Source: a virus. From it: a DNA stretch of 64,000 nucleotides. The stretch lies in IMG/VR virus record IMGVR_UViG_3300042460_000519, positions 1 to 64,000 of that record. The stretch is one strand, 5' to 3'. Below, one piece after another: positions 13,794 through 23,317 of this stretch (the stretch's first letter is position 1; the number at the start of each line of letters is the position of its first letter). The position numbers were made by a program, and so were the translations under genes. The notes under the pieces are model-generated. The model made no database searches, was not told where the DNA came from, and was given only the letters and a program-made list of their open reading frames with translations.

Positions 13794-15817
13794 TGGAAAG
13801 TTTACAAAGTATTGATTATAAAGATTGGTTTATAAATCAGAAGAGAGTTCCTCAAAAGGATTCAGATGAATATAAAGCATTCTATGCCTATCACAAACAA
13901 CTGTGTATTGATGGTTGTACAATGGGAGGTGTATATATCAATCCTTTTTTATATTGGCATTTAAACTTCTGGAATACAGAGGTGGATGTTATAGATGACA
14001 GAGGTAGAATATCACAGAAATATGCTAATCCATATCTACGTGATAATGAATGGGTTATAACAAACGAAATAGACAGAGCTCAAATAGAAAAGAAAGGCCT
14101 AGTTATTCTAGGTATTAGACGTTTGGCTAAGTCAGTTATTGAGAGTTCATATATAGGTTGGGGAGCAACATTTGATGAGAACAGTCAGAACATTATTGCT
14201 GGATTAAATGCTCCAGATATAAAACTGATTACAGATAAAATAGATAAAGGACTCAACTTCCTTCCTGAAGCATGGAGATGGCAAAGAGTTGAAGACAACT
14301 GGAAAAACCAGGTTACGTTAGGGATCAAGACAAAAGCAGGAGAGCGAATCCCCTTTTCTCAGATCCTTATTCGTAACTTGGATGGGGGGAATAATGAAGA
14401 AGCTATTGCAGGTACAAAGCCTAGGAAGCTAATCATTGATGAGATAGGTAAGGGATCATTCTTACGTGGTCTTCAGGCTGCTACACCAGGTTTTACAACA
14501 CCATTTGGTTGGGGATGTTCTCCAATTCTAACTGGTACAGGTGGAGATATGCAAAACTTCATGGATGCAAAGAGTCTTATGTTTGACGTAGATAATTTTA
14601 ATTTTCTTACGTACAACAATGCAAAGGATGAAAGTAGAGTGCATGGGTTATTTATTTCCCATAAGTATAGAATGGAAGCTAAAGAAGAATCTACACTAGG
14701 AGAATTTTTAGAACAACCAGCAGATTCAGAATTACATAATGTAAAAATGCTTGTTTCTAATTTAGAAAAAGCAGACAAGATTACAAATGAAAATCTTGAA
14801 AGATTAAAAAAAGCTGGTGATAGACTTGCATATTTAAAAGAAAAGATGTATTATCCACAAGAGGTGGATGATATATTCCTGAATGAAGATACTAATATAT
14901 TTGATATAGAAGCAGCTAAACGTCAGAAAGCCAGACTATTAGCACAAGAAAGAACAGGAACACCTGTTGTTTTATATGATGATGGAAATGGTGTGAAGCA
15001 TGAGTTTACAGATAAGCTTCCTATATCAAACTTCCCTCTGAAGAATAGTGACATGAAAGATGCTCCTGTAGTTATATATGAGTTTCCAATTGACACACCT
15101 CCTTATGGACTTTATGTTGCAGGAGTCGATCCCTACAGACAAGGAAAGTCTGCATATAGTTCATCATTAGGATCTGTTTATATTTATAAACGAATGCATG
15201 CTATATCAGGAGAGAAATACCAAGATATGTTTGTAGCTAGTTATTGTGCTAGACCTGATAAAAAAGAAACATGGGAAGAACAGGCAAGGTTATTGATTAA
15301 GTATTACAATGCTAGAACATTATGTGAAAATGATGAAATCTCTTTTATAGATTATATGATCTCTAAAGGAGATGCACATTATTTAGAGAGACAACCAGAT
15401 TGGTTAAAAGAAATAGTTCCAAACACCACAGTGAGAAGGGATTATGGAATACATAGATCTGCTGAGAAAATTAGAGACTTTCTACATGGATGTTTAAAGA
15501 AATATACAGAAGAAGTAATACACGTAGAAAAAGATGCTGATGGTAATGTTGTTTCTGAAACTAAGGGTATGGCTAAGATATTTGATCCTGTCCTACTTGA
15601 AGAAATGATACAATATAATGAAGAAGGAAACTTCGATAGAATAATTGCTGCAGAATTAGCTGTATCTTTGGCAATGAAATTAAATCCTATAATGGGAAGA
15701 ACAGGTGCAGCTGAAGATGCAAGAGTAACTTCGCTCTATTCTAAAAAGAAAAAAAATTCACTATTCTCTGAATCAAAGGGAATGTTTAATAGTAACAAAC
15801 ATAAAATGTTTAGATAA
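13793..15817 (+). CDS. terL: Large terminase subunit (ATPase and nuclease)
   Basis: Motor that drives genome packaging through the portal. The ATPase half shows a deviant Walker A, G107-I-R-R-L-A-K113-S114, and Walker B L213-I-I-D216-E217. The nuclease half begins at YVAGVDPYRQ (D446), continues with CENDEISFIDYMI near 515, and closes with NFDRIIAAELA near residue 620, the usual acidic positions of an RNase H-fold terminase nuclease. At 674 aa the length is normal. The 5' overlap with the previous gene and the 1-base gap to the portal gene support a packaging operon. Confidence 0.93.
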   Translation: MESLQSIDYKDWFINQKRVPQKDSDEYKAFYAYHKQLCIDGCTMGGVYINPFLYWHLNFWNTEVDVIDDRGRISQKYANPYLRDNEWVITNEIDRAQIEKKGLVILGIRRLAKSVIESSYIGWGATFDENSQNIIAGLNAPDIKLITDKIDKGLNFLPEAWRWQRVEDNWKNQVTLGIKTKAGERIPFSQILIRNLDGGNNEEAIAGTKPRKLIIDEIGKGSFLRGLQAATPGFTTPFGWGCSPILTGTGGDMQNFMDAKSLMFDVDNFNFLTYNNAKDESRVHGLFISHKYRMEAKEESTLGEFLEQPADSELHNVKMLVSNLEKADKITNENLERLKKAGDRLAYLKEKMYYPQEVDDIFLNEDTNIFDIEAAKRQKARLLAQERTGTPVVLYDDGNGVKHEFTDKLPISNFPLKNSDMKDAPVVIYEFPIDTPPYGLYVAGVDPYRQGKSAYSSSLGSVYIYKRMHAISGEKYQDMFVASYCARPDKKETWEEQARLLIKYYNARTLCENDEISFIDYMISKGDAHYLERQPDWLKEIVPNTTVRRDYGIHRSAEKIRDFLHGCLKKYTEEVIHVEKDADGNVVSETKGMAKIFDPVLLEEMIQYNEEGNFDRIIAAELAVSLAMKLNPIMGRTGAAEDARVTSLYSKKKKNSLFSESKGMFNSNKHKMFR

Positions 15818-15818
15818 A

Positions 15819-18404
15819 ATGGCAATAATTAGATATACAAAAGATGCTACAATTAGGTATGCATATTTGAACATATTCCCTGATCAGTTTAAAACAGAAA
15901 AGGAAAAAGAAGATGAAAGTTGGATTAAGAATACAATGGACTACTTCTCAAACAAAGCATATGCTGAATATGTAAAGAATAGAGATACGTTTGTAAAAAA
16001 CTATGATCTTATGAAAGGTATCCTTCGTATGGAAGATTTCTATCAAGAGCCTGATGTTAAGAGCTTTACAGAAATGCTACAAGCAGATCTTGAGCTTCCT
16101 ACATACGTTAAGCATTATTCTATTGTCACCACTCCTGTTAATGAGTTAGTAGGAGAGATATCTAAACGTCCTGATACATTTAGAGTGAAAGCTTTTGATG
16201 ATGATAGTCAGGCAGAAGAACTACAATTTAAAACAGACACTCTTCAAAAGTTTATTTTAAATAAAGCAAAACAAAAAATTCTTGAAAAAGCTGCAATTGA
16301 AGGACAAGAACCACCAGAGCCAGAAGAATTAGAACAAATGACAATTGATCAAATGAGAGATCAATTAGACTCATATACATCACAAGCTGAAAAATGGGCC
16401 AATCATGTTCTTACATGTCAGAAAGCTGAGTTCAATTTAAAAGAAAAATCAGAAGATGCCTTTAGAGATATGCTAATATCTGCTAGAGAATTTTATCATA
16501 TATATGAAGACAACTCTAAAACTGGATTTAACATCGAAGTTGCAAATCCAAAAAACACTTGGTTTCTTACTACTCCTGATAGAAAGTGGATATCAGATCC
16601 CACTGGTAGAGCTCAAGGAGCCTATGCTGCTGGCACAGTACAAGTTATGGAGCTATCAGAGATCATTGAAAGCATACCAGATCTTACGAAAGAGGAGATT
16701 GACCACTTACGCTCATCACTTCAAGACTATGGATTAATCAATGTACGTGAATCAAATTTAGGTAATCCTAATGCACCAGAAGGTATTGATTCTGTACAAT
16801 ATGATACATTTGATCCTCTTGTTCTTCAAACAAGAATGATGATTGAATCAGAGATGAAAGAGAACAATGATGGACTTAAAGACTTCTTAGGGCTAACTAA
16901 TAATGTTAGTTCATTTGGTTATAAGTATGTTGTTGTTAGAAGCTATTGGATATCTAAAAAGAAAATAGGTAAACTTATATATTTAGATGAATTAGGTAAT
17001 GAGCAATCAATACTTGTTGATGAAAGTTACAAATCAGGAACTATACCTACACAACAATCATTAGAATGGGGATGGATCAATCAATGGTATCAAGGAACAA
17101 AAATAGGTCCAGATATATATCATATCAAACCATTCAAACTATTGAACTACTGCCCAATAATAGGCACGACTTTTGAAGTGAAGAATACAGAAGCTAGAAG
17201 TCTAGTGGATCTTATGAAACCTTTTCAGGTTATATATAATGTATGTATGAACCAATTATATAAACTTCTAGAAAAAGAAGTTGGTAAGGTTCAACTTATG
17301 TCATTAAGACATATTCCTATTCCTAAAGATGGAGATGCACAAGATGCTCTTGACATATGGGAAATGGAAGCAAGAAACAGAGGTGTAGTATTTATTGATG
17401 ACTCTCCAGAGAACTTAAAAGCTCCTAGTTCATTCAATCAATTTACAGCTCTTGATCTTACACGTACGCAGGAGATACAATCTAGATATAACTTAGCTCA
17501 ACAAATAAAGAGTGAGTGTTGGGAACTTATAGGTATGTCTAGACAACGTATGGGATCTATAGCTGCATCAGAGAGTGCTACAGGAACTAATACAGCAATG
17601 CAACAGAGTTACTCTCAAACAGAACCATTGTTTATTGCACACGAATATGTAATGGGACAACTATATCAAGGTATCATTGATGCTGCTTTACATATAGCAA
17701 GTTCAAAACCACAAAGTACGCTATCATATATTACATCAGAAGGATTGTCTGCATTTGTACAAGTAAATGGAGATGATTTAAAATTTAGAGATCTTAAAGT
17801 GTTCCCTACTAATAGACCAGAAGACAAACAAATGTTTGATGAGCTTAGAGCACTTGCACAACCTCTTATGCAGAATGGTGGTTCATTATATGATGTAATA
17901 GAACTATATTCTACTAAGTCTATGAGAGAAATGAAGAAAACATTCAAAGATCTTAGAGATAAACAAGAAGCACAGCAACAACAACAAATGCAACAGCAAC
18001 AGCAACAGATTGATCAACAACAACAACAAGCTCAAGCTCAAATGCAACAAGCTATTCAAATGAAACAAGCTGATCAAGCTCATGATGATTATCAAAGAGA
18101 ACTTGATAGACTGTCTAAAGAGAAGATTGCTATTATACAGGCTACAGGATTTGGTAATGTAGAATCAGAAGATGTTAATGCTAATACTATTCCAGATGTA
18201 TTAGAGATGAGTAAACTTGCACAAGCTGAAAGTAAAGCTACTAAAGACTATGGATTAAAAATGGCTGACTTACAATCTAAAACTAAGCAAGCTAATGATA
18301 AAATGTCTATAGAGAAAGAGAAGCTACAAGTTGCTAGAGAAAATATGCAGAATGACTTAGCTGTGGCAAAAGAAAATGCTAAAGGCAGAAATAAGTCAAA
18401 ATAA
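15819..18404 (+). CDS. Portal protein (861 aa)
   Basis: Ring through which DNA enters and leaves the capsid. It directly follows the large terminase. The N-terminal 330 residues (DFYQEPDVKSFTEMLQADLELPTYVKHYSIVTTPVNELVGEISKRPD...) and the LVDLMKPFQVIYNVCMNQLYKLLEKEVGKVQLM stem region look like podovirus portals of the crass-like group. The C-terminal part has a Gln-rich stretch (about 715-750, QQQQQMQQQQQQIDQ) followed by a Lys/Glu/Ala helical tail, fitting an extended barrel-like coiled coil. Size fits crass-like portals. Confidence 0.85.
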   Translation: MAIIRYTKDATIRYAYLNIFPDQFKTEKEKEDESWIKNTMDYFSNKAYAEYVKNRDTFVKNYDLMKGILRMEDFYQEPDVKSFTEMLQADLELPTYVKHYSIVTTPVNELVGEISKRPDTFRVKAFDDDSQAEELQFKTDTLQKFILNKAKQKILEKAAIEGQEPPEPEELEQMTIDQMRDQLDSYTSQAEKWANHVLTCQKAEFNLKEKSEDAFRDMLISAREFYHIYEDNSKTGFNIEVANPKNTWFLTTPDRKWISDPTGRAQGAYAAGTVQVMELSEIIESIPDLTKEEIDHLRSSLQDYGLINVRESNLGNPNAPEGIDSVQYDTFDPLVLQTRMMIESEMKENNDGLKDFLGLTNNVSSFGYKYVVVRSYWISKKKIGKLIYLDELGNEQSILVDESYKSGTIPTQQSLEWGWINQWYQGTKIGPDIYHIKPFKLLNYCPIIGTTFEVKNTEARSLVDLMKPFQVIYNVCMNQLYKLLEKEVGKVQLMSLRHIPIPKDGDAQDALDIWEMEARNRGVVFIDDSPENLKAPSSFNQFTALDLTRTQEIQSRYNLAQQIKSECWELIGMSRQRMGSIAASESATGTNTAMQQSYSQTEPLFIAHEYVMGQLYQGIIDAALHIASSKPQSTLSYITSEGLSAFVQVNGDDLKFRDLKVFPTNRPEDKQMFDELRALAQPLMQNGGSLYDVIELYSTKSMREMKKTFKDLRDKQEAQQQQQMQQQQQQIDQQQQQAQAQMQQAIQMKQADQAHDDYQRELDRLSKEKIAIIQATGFGNVESEDVNANTIPDVLEMSKLAQAESKATKDYGLKMADLQSKTKQANDKMSIEKEKLQVARENMQNDLAVAKENAKGRNKSK

Positions 18405-18544
18405 TAACTAATTATAAGGGTTAAAAATATTAATGCTATATTATGGAAAAAAATCAACATAATTATTGAATTAATGTTTGATTATTAATATAACTGTTTT
18501 AGTTTTACATAGAATATAAACCAATTTTTAAATACAACTACATT
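18405..18544 (+). promoter_or_regulatory. Intergenic region before the scaffold-like gene with a shortened dyad
   Basis: 140 bases of AT-rich DNA. At 18402-18417 TAATAACTA-ATTATAA resembles the dyad element of 12120, 33262 and 50260 without its centre. AATGTTTG at 18473-18480 is one base from the -7 consensus but has no TTG at the right distance. The leader TATAAACCAATTTTTAAATACAACTACATT before ATG closely resembles the one before 21564. Confidence 0.45.
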
Positions 18545-19798
18545 ATGGCTGATACAACAGATAATATATCTATGGGTAATTTTTCTATCCAAGATACAAT
18601 GGAAATGGGTATGGGTAACCAAGAATTGTTAAACGATTTGTTTGAACCAGAGACTGCTTCTAGTAATCCTGAAGATGTCACTGCAATCATTAAAGAAGCT
18701 AATCCACCTGCTGCACCTGCTGCACCAGAAAAACCAAAAGGTAAAACAATAACACCTCTTGAAGATGATGCTGATGATAATGAAAAAAATCAAGCATCTA
18801 TTGCTAACTTTTTAGGTGATAACGATGATGATGATGAAGAAGAAGAAACTAAAACTGTTTCAACTAAAGCAGCACCAAAGGCAGAGACTAACGAAGATAG
18901 TGATGATGACGATTCATCAAATGATACACAATTTACAGCTTTAGCAAATGATTTGTTTAAGCTTGGAGTTTTTAATGAAGATGAAGATGATGAACCTATA
19001 ACTACACCTGAACAATTCCTTCAAAAATTTGAAGCAGAAAAGAAAAAAGGTGCTTCAGAAATAGTTCAAAATTTCATTGGACAATTTGGAGAAGATTATC
19101 AAAATGCATTTGATGCCATATTTGTAAAAGGAGCTGATCCTAAAGAGTATTTTAGTACATATAATAATGTAGTTGGTTTTGCTGAAATGGACTTATCACA
19201 AGAGTCTAATCAGATTAAAATAATGAAACAAGCTTTAGCTGATCAAGGATTTGATCCTGAAGATATAGATACAGAAGTTGAAAGACTTCAAAATTATGGT
19301 GATCTTGAAAGCGTAGCTGGAAAACATCATAAAGTGTTGGTTAAAAAAGAAGCTCAGAAGTTGAATCAATTAGAAGCACAAGCTGAAAGAGAGTTACAAC
19401 AAAAACAAGCTATTAGAAATCAATATATAAACAATGTTCAAGGTATACTTGAAGATAGATTAAAAGCTAAAGAATTTGATGGTATTCCATTAAATCCAAA
19501 ATTAGTAAATGAATTACAAGATTTCCTATTAGTAGATAAATGGAAAACACCATCTGGAGAAACACTTTCAGATTTTGATAGAACTATATTAGATTTAAAA
19601 AGACCAGAGAATCATGCCATGAAAGTTAAAGTGGGATTAATTCTTAAAATCTTAGAAAAAGATCCAACATTATCTACTATACAAAAAACTGGTGTGTCTA
19701 AAAAGACAGATCAATTATTTGGAGAAGTTGCAAGACAAGTTACAAAAGCTAAATCGTCAACATCTGCTCCAGCAAATAAAAATTCGTGGTTTCAATAA
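18545..19798 (+). CDS. Putative capsid scaffold protein (417 aa)
   Basis: Acidic, low-complexity N-terminal half with Asp/Glu runs (for example about 85-105 and 120-130), Pro/Ala stretches, and a helical, Lys/Gln-rich C-terminal half ending VTKAKSSTSAPANKNSWFQ. Its place directly between portal and major capsid protein is the classic position of a scaffold. Charge pattern and lack of a defined fold agree. No protease was recognised next to it. Identification is by position and composition. Confidence 0.65.
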   Translation: MADTTDNISMGNFSIQDTMEMGMGNQELLNDLFEPETASSNPEDVTAIIKEANPPAAPAAPEKPKGKTITPLEDDADDNEKNQASIANFLGDNDDDDEEEETKTVSTKAAPKAETNEDSDDDDSSNDTQFTALANDLFKLGVFNEDEDDEPITTPEQFLQKFEAEKKKGASEIVQNFIGQFGEDYQNAFDAIFVKGADPKEYFSTYNNVVGFAEMDLSQESNQIKIMKQALADQGFDPEDIDTEVERLQNYGDLESVAGKHHKVLVKKEAQKLNQLEAQAERELQQKQAIRNQYINNVQGILEDRLKAKEFDGIPLNPKLVNELQDFLLVDKWKTPSGETLSDFDRTILDLKRPENHAMKVKVGLILKILEKDPTLSTIQKTGVSKKTDQLFGEVARQVTKAKSSTSAPANKNSWFQ

Positions 19799-19833
19799 AC
19801 AAATAAATAATTAATAACTAAAAGAATAATAAA

Positions 19834-21399
19834 ATGTCAATTCAAACAATTCCTGGGTTAACTGGTTTTACTTATGCAAGAGTAGCGTCTATGGACAAAC
19901 GTGCAGTAGGAAAACTTACTGACTCAAATCACTTGGAGTCTTTTCACTCCACAGAGCCAGCTGACTATGATAAAAAAATCATCAGCTTATATACCCAAAG
20001 TTCATTGTATAGCAATGATTTCTTGGATATGATTAACAAGAGTACACCATTCTACATCGACAATAATAGCGATGCATGGAAATGGCAAATTGCTGTACCT
20101 TACAAGTTTCCTAAAATTATCGACATCCCTCAAAGTTTAACAGACATTATTGAAGGTACAGGTAAGCCAGGTATTGATGGTCAAGAATTCCAATTAGTAT
20201 TAGATACTAATGAGTTCTCTAAAAATGCTATCATCTCTGTAGGTTCTCGTCAGTATGGTCCAAGATTTTATGTAATCAAAGATCCAACTCCTTGGAATGC
20301 TGGATTCTTATATACATTCAATCTAGTTACAGATAATCCAATTGTAGATTTCGTAAGTAGCCAATTTTTACAAGTTGGTACTGAACTAGAATTAGTTGAT
20401 GCTGCTATTGGTGAATTTGACCAAGACCTATTAGGGTTACCAAGATTGGGTGAGCAAATCACTATGTTCGAATCATTAGGTTCTGCATATGGATATGAGC
20501 ACAAAATCACAGAATGGGCTGATGACAAAATGATGAAAGATGCTTCAGGTAAAGCTCTTGATATCTTAGTATATGCTCCACAAAGACGTAACCAATTACC
20601 TTTAACTCGTAATGATGTTAAATGGGAACCATTCATTGAGTTCTGGATGCGTAAATCTATGTTAGAATTAAAAGTTAAACGTATGATTTGGGCTAAACCA
20701 GGTACAGTTAAAACTGGTGGTGGTAAACAAGAATTGAAACGTACATCTGCAGGTGTTTACCACAGAATGCGTAACAATGGTAACTTAGTACAATATAACA
20801 GAGGAGAATTCTCTGCTAACTTAATTCGTTCAGTATTTGGTGATCTTTTCTACAGAAGAGTAGATGTTAAAGACAGAAGAGTTAAAATGTACACTAACGA
20901 AGCTGGATTCGATGTATTCCAACAAGCTTTGAAAAATGATGCATTAAATTCAGGTCTTACATTTATGGCAGATTCTGGAAACAGATATATGCAAGGTGAA
21001 GGACAGCACATCACTTACAACTTTGCATTTGATGCAATGGTTACACGTGAGACTGGTCGTGTTGAATTAATTCACTTAAAAGAATTAGATTTACCACAAT
21101 CTAACTTAGAGTTTGGACAAAACAAAAAATCTACTCCAGTATTCATGGTGTTTGACGTTTCTCCAATGTCTGATGGTTCAATGGTAAACAACATTAGAGA
21201 GGTACGTATGAAAGGTGCACCTTCTATGACTTGGGGATACATTGATGGTACTCGTCACCACTTAGGTTTTGCTAAGTCTCAAGGTATGAGTTCAGCTAAC
21301 AAATTCCCAGGATACGAAATCTGGATGAAAGACAGATGTGACGTATTCATTGAAGATCTTTCGAGAACTGTGTTGATTGAAGAAATCCCACAATTCTAA
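19834..21399 (+). CDS. Major capsid protein (521 aa)
   Basis: Forms the icosahedral head. The length, its position after the scaffold-like gene, and blocks such as FTYARVASMDKRAVGK, FYIDNNSDAWKWQIAVPYKFPKII, YHRMRNNGNLVQYNRGEFSANLIRSVFGDLFYRRVDVKDR and FMADSGNRYMQGEGQHITYNFAFDAM fit the crass-like HK97-fold capsid protein. Codons are clearly optimised (CGT, ATC, AAC, TTC and GGT more common than in neighbours), the mark of the most abundant virion protein. A strong hairpin follows at 21437-21461. Confidence 0.85.
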   Translation: MSIQTIPGLTGFTYARVASMDKRAVGKLTDSNHLESFHSTEPADYDKKIISLYTQSSLYSNDFLDMINKSTPFYIDNNSDAWKWQIAVPYKFPKIIDIPQSLTDIIEGTGKPGIDGQEFQLVLDTNEFSKNAIISVGSRQYGPRFYVIKDPTPWNAGFLYTFNLVTDNPIVDFVSSQFLQVGTELELVDAAIGEFDQDLLGLPRLGEQITMFESLGSAYGYEHKITEWADDKMMKDASGKALDILVYAPQRRNQLPLTRNDVKWEPFIEFWMRKSMLELKVKRMIWAKPGTVKTGGGKQELKRTSAGVYHRMRNNGNLVQYNRGEFSANLIRSVFGDLFYRRVDVKDRRVKMYTNEAGFDVFQQALKNDALNSGLTFMADSGNRYMQGEGQHITYNFAFDAMVTRETGRVELIHLKELDLPQSNLEFGQNKKSTPVFMVFDVSPMSDGSMVNNIREVRMKGAPSMTWGYIDGTRHHLGFAKSQGMSSANKFPGYEIWMKDRCDVFIEDLSRTVLIEEIPQF

Positions 21400-21403
21400 T
21401 AAA

Positions 21404-21535
21404 CATCAGCCTATCCAGGCGACAACAGGAAAAGAATTCCCCTCACCCTCCCAGAGGGGAACCTTTTCAAAAGAGTGATGAATATAGACTACATGTTTAT
21501 ATTGCATTCCTTTCGATAGGACCACTCTTCAAATT
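21404..21535 (+). ncRNA. Structured region after the capsid gene: hairpin terminator plus three-way-junction fold
   Basis: In order: GCCT-ATCC-AGGC (small hairpin near 21412-21423); TTCCCCTC (21437-21444) pairing with GAGGGGAA (21454-21461), followed by CCTTTTC, a probable terminator or RNA 3' stabiliser; then AAGAGTG...CACTCTT closing AATATA...TATATT and TCCT...AGGA hairpins (about 21470-21532), a three-way junction. Locally more GC-rich than the surroundings. Might process or protect the abundant capsid message. Confidence 0.5.
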
Positions 21536-21563
21536 ATAAACCAATTATTAATTAAACTACATT

Positions 21564-22535
21564 ATGGGCAAGTTAGGCAAAATTTCTACAATCAAGAAAG
21601 ACTATTCAAATAATACACAATTGCAGACAATGCAAAGTGAGCTTTCAAGAAACAATATGACAAGAATTCCTGGTACAGGAGTTTTCAAATATCCTTATAA
21701 GGAATTAGATGGTCAGTACAGAACAGGGTTAGATCCAAATGCTTCTTATATTAAGAGAATTTCAGATCCAACAGAAAGAGAAATGGAGATAGAAAGAGTT
21801 ACAAAACTTCGTGAGAAATTAGAATCTGCATTAGGAGATATTGATTTATCACCAAGATCTAAATTTTGGAACTATGGATTATCACTTTCTACAGATGATG
21901 TTACACACGTACAATCTGTAAAATTATTAGATGGAGATAACTATTTTGATCTTAGCGTTCCTTTTCAGGAATTAGCATTTTCATGGTTAAGGGTTCATCC
22001 AACTATTGCAAGTTCTTATCAAGCTTGGGAAAGAGGTGAATATGCTGCAGATATACAATTCTACATTGTAGATGAAGATATCGAAAGTGGAATAGTATTT
22101 AAGAAAAAACAATTGATTAACAAAGCAATTGTTAAGTTTGATTCTATGACTCCTGAGAAAAAACGTAAAGTGGCAAGACTATTAGGTCTTCCAGTATCAG
22201 AAGATTCAAAAGAAGAGATTGTATATAACCAAGTAGATAACATGTTAAAACAATCAGAATTCAAATCTGGAACATTCCAAGGTTTAAATCCTGTTGAAGT
22301 ATTTAACAGATTTGCTGACATGAAAGAAAACTTGTTACATATTAAAGATTTAGTTAAACAAGCAATTAATCATTCTGTATATAGAATCAAACCAACTGGT
22401 AAGGTTTATGAAGGAGATTATGAAATTGCTTCAGATGAGGAAGCATTAGTTAAATTCCTTGCAGATGATGATAATCAAGAAGATTTAATTGTTCTTGAAC
22501 AAAAATTAAAAACAAAAAAAATAGCTGCTGTATAA
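21564..22535 (+). CDS. Structural protein following the capsid gene (323 aa)
   Basis: Unrecognised but very probably a virion protein. It lies between the capsid and neck genes and resembles, in layout, uncharacterised proteins at the same place in crass-like genomes. Residues 75-100 and the C-terminal 90 are helical, with a central beta-rich region (SPRSKFWNYGLSLSTDDVTHV). It may be an auxiliary head protein or neck adaptor. The leader has the same AACTACATT-ATGG form as the scaffold-like gene. Confidence 0.6.
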   Translation: MGKLGKISTIKKDYSNNTQLQTMQSELSRNNMTRIPGTGVFKYPYKELDGQYRTGLDPNASYIKRISDPTEREMEIERVTKLREKLESALGDIDLSPRSKFWNYGLSLSTDDVTHVQSVKLLDGDNYFDLSVPFQELAFSWLRVHPTIASSYQAWERGEYAADIQFYIVDEDIESGIVFKKKQLINKAIVKFDSMTPEKKRKVARLLGLPVSEDSKEEIVYNQVDNMLKQSEFKSGTFQGLNPVEVFNRFADMKENLLHIKDLVKQAINHSVYRIKPTGKVYEGDYEIASDEEALVKFLADDDNQEDLIVLEQKLKTKKIAAV

Positions 22536-22559
22536 CATAGTATCTAAAAAACATAAAAA

Positions 22560-23291
22560 ATGATTCAAGTAGATAGTTTATTATATAAGATTGATCAAAG
22601 ACTAAATAAGCTATCTACTAATGAACATCAACAGATTCAGCTTGAAGATAAGATCTTGGCTCTTAATGAAGCTCAGATTAAATTGATAAAGCAAAAGATT
22701 GATAACTTTAGTACTGTTAGCCAAATGGGTCTTGATTCATTTAAAAAACGTTACGAAGATTTACAAAGTCTTGTGATTGCATATAATGATGGACAACTTC
22801 CATTAACATTAAAAAATGCAGAATTAAATCAGTGGAAAGCAAACGTTCATGATCTTAACCCAAAATATATGTTCTATATAGATTCATATGTTTTAGCTGA
22901 TAAAGGAAGATGTAAGAATAGAAAGATTTGGATTAATAGAGATCTTGCAAAGCATGGTGACCTACAGTTCATATTAAATAACACTCATTACAAACCAAGC
23001 TTTGAATATCAAGAGACATTCAACTCACTTGCTTCAGATGAAATAACTATATTTACAGATGGAACATTTCTTCCTAAGAATATAAATATATCATATATGA
23101 GATATCCTGTATATATAAATAAAACAGGTTATATAATGTTTGATGGGCAACCATCCTTTGATCAAGATTGCGAATTAGAAACATATCTAGAAGATGAATT
23201 GTTAGACTTAACAGTACAAAATCTAGCAATGTATACAGAGAATCAATCTGCTGTTCAAAATGCAGCATATAGGATTCAAACAAACGAGTAA
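22560..23291 (+). CDS. Putative head-tail connector/ring protein (243 aa)
   Basis: N-terminal helices (residues 1-75, with IDQRLNKLSTNEHQQIQLEDKI) precede a beta-rich middle and a helical end LETYLEDELLDLTVQNLAMYTENQSAVQNAAYR. That ending resembles the C-terminal helix of the 242-aa protein at 34,592 (LEQQVLQLTSQKLLSTYFN), so the two may be distant relatives forming stacked rings of a podovirus tail. The function is inferred from order and this pattern. Confidence 0.55.
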   Translation: MIQVDSLLYKIDQRLNKLSTNEHQQIQLEDKILALNEAQIKLIKQKIDNFSTVSQMGLDSFKKRYEDLQSLVIAYNDGQLPLTLKNAELNQWKANVHDLNPKYMFYIDSYVLADKGRCKNRKIWINRDLAKHGDLQFILNNTHYKPSFEYQETFNSLASDEITIFTDGTFLPKNINISYMRYPVYINKTGYIMFDGQPSFDQDCELETYLEDELLDLTVQNLAMYTENQSAVQNAAYRIQTNE

Positions 23292-23317
23292 ATTTTTAAC
23301 TTTAATAAATAAATAAA

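Noticed and set aside
17970-18070. Gln-rich tract in the portal gene considered as a frameshift or repeat expansion.
   Set aside because: The frame is intact on both sides and a helical Gln-rich barrel or coiled-coil tail is plausible for a portal.
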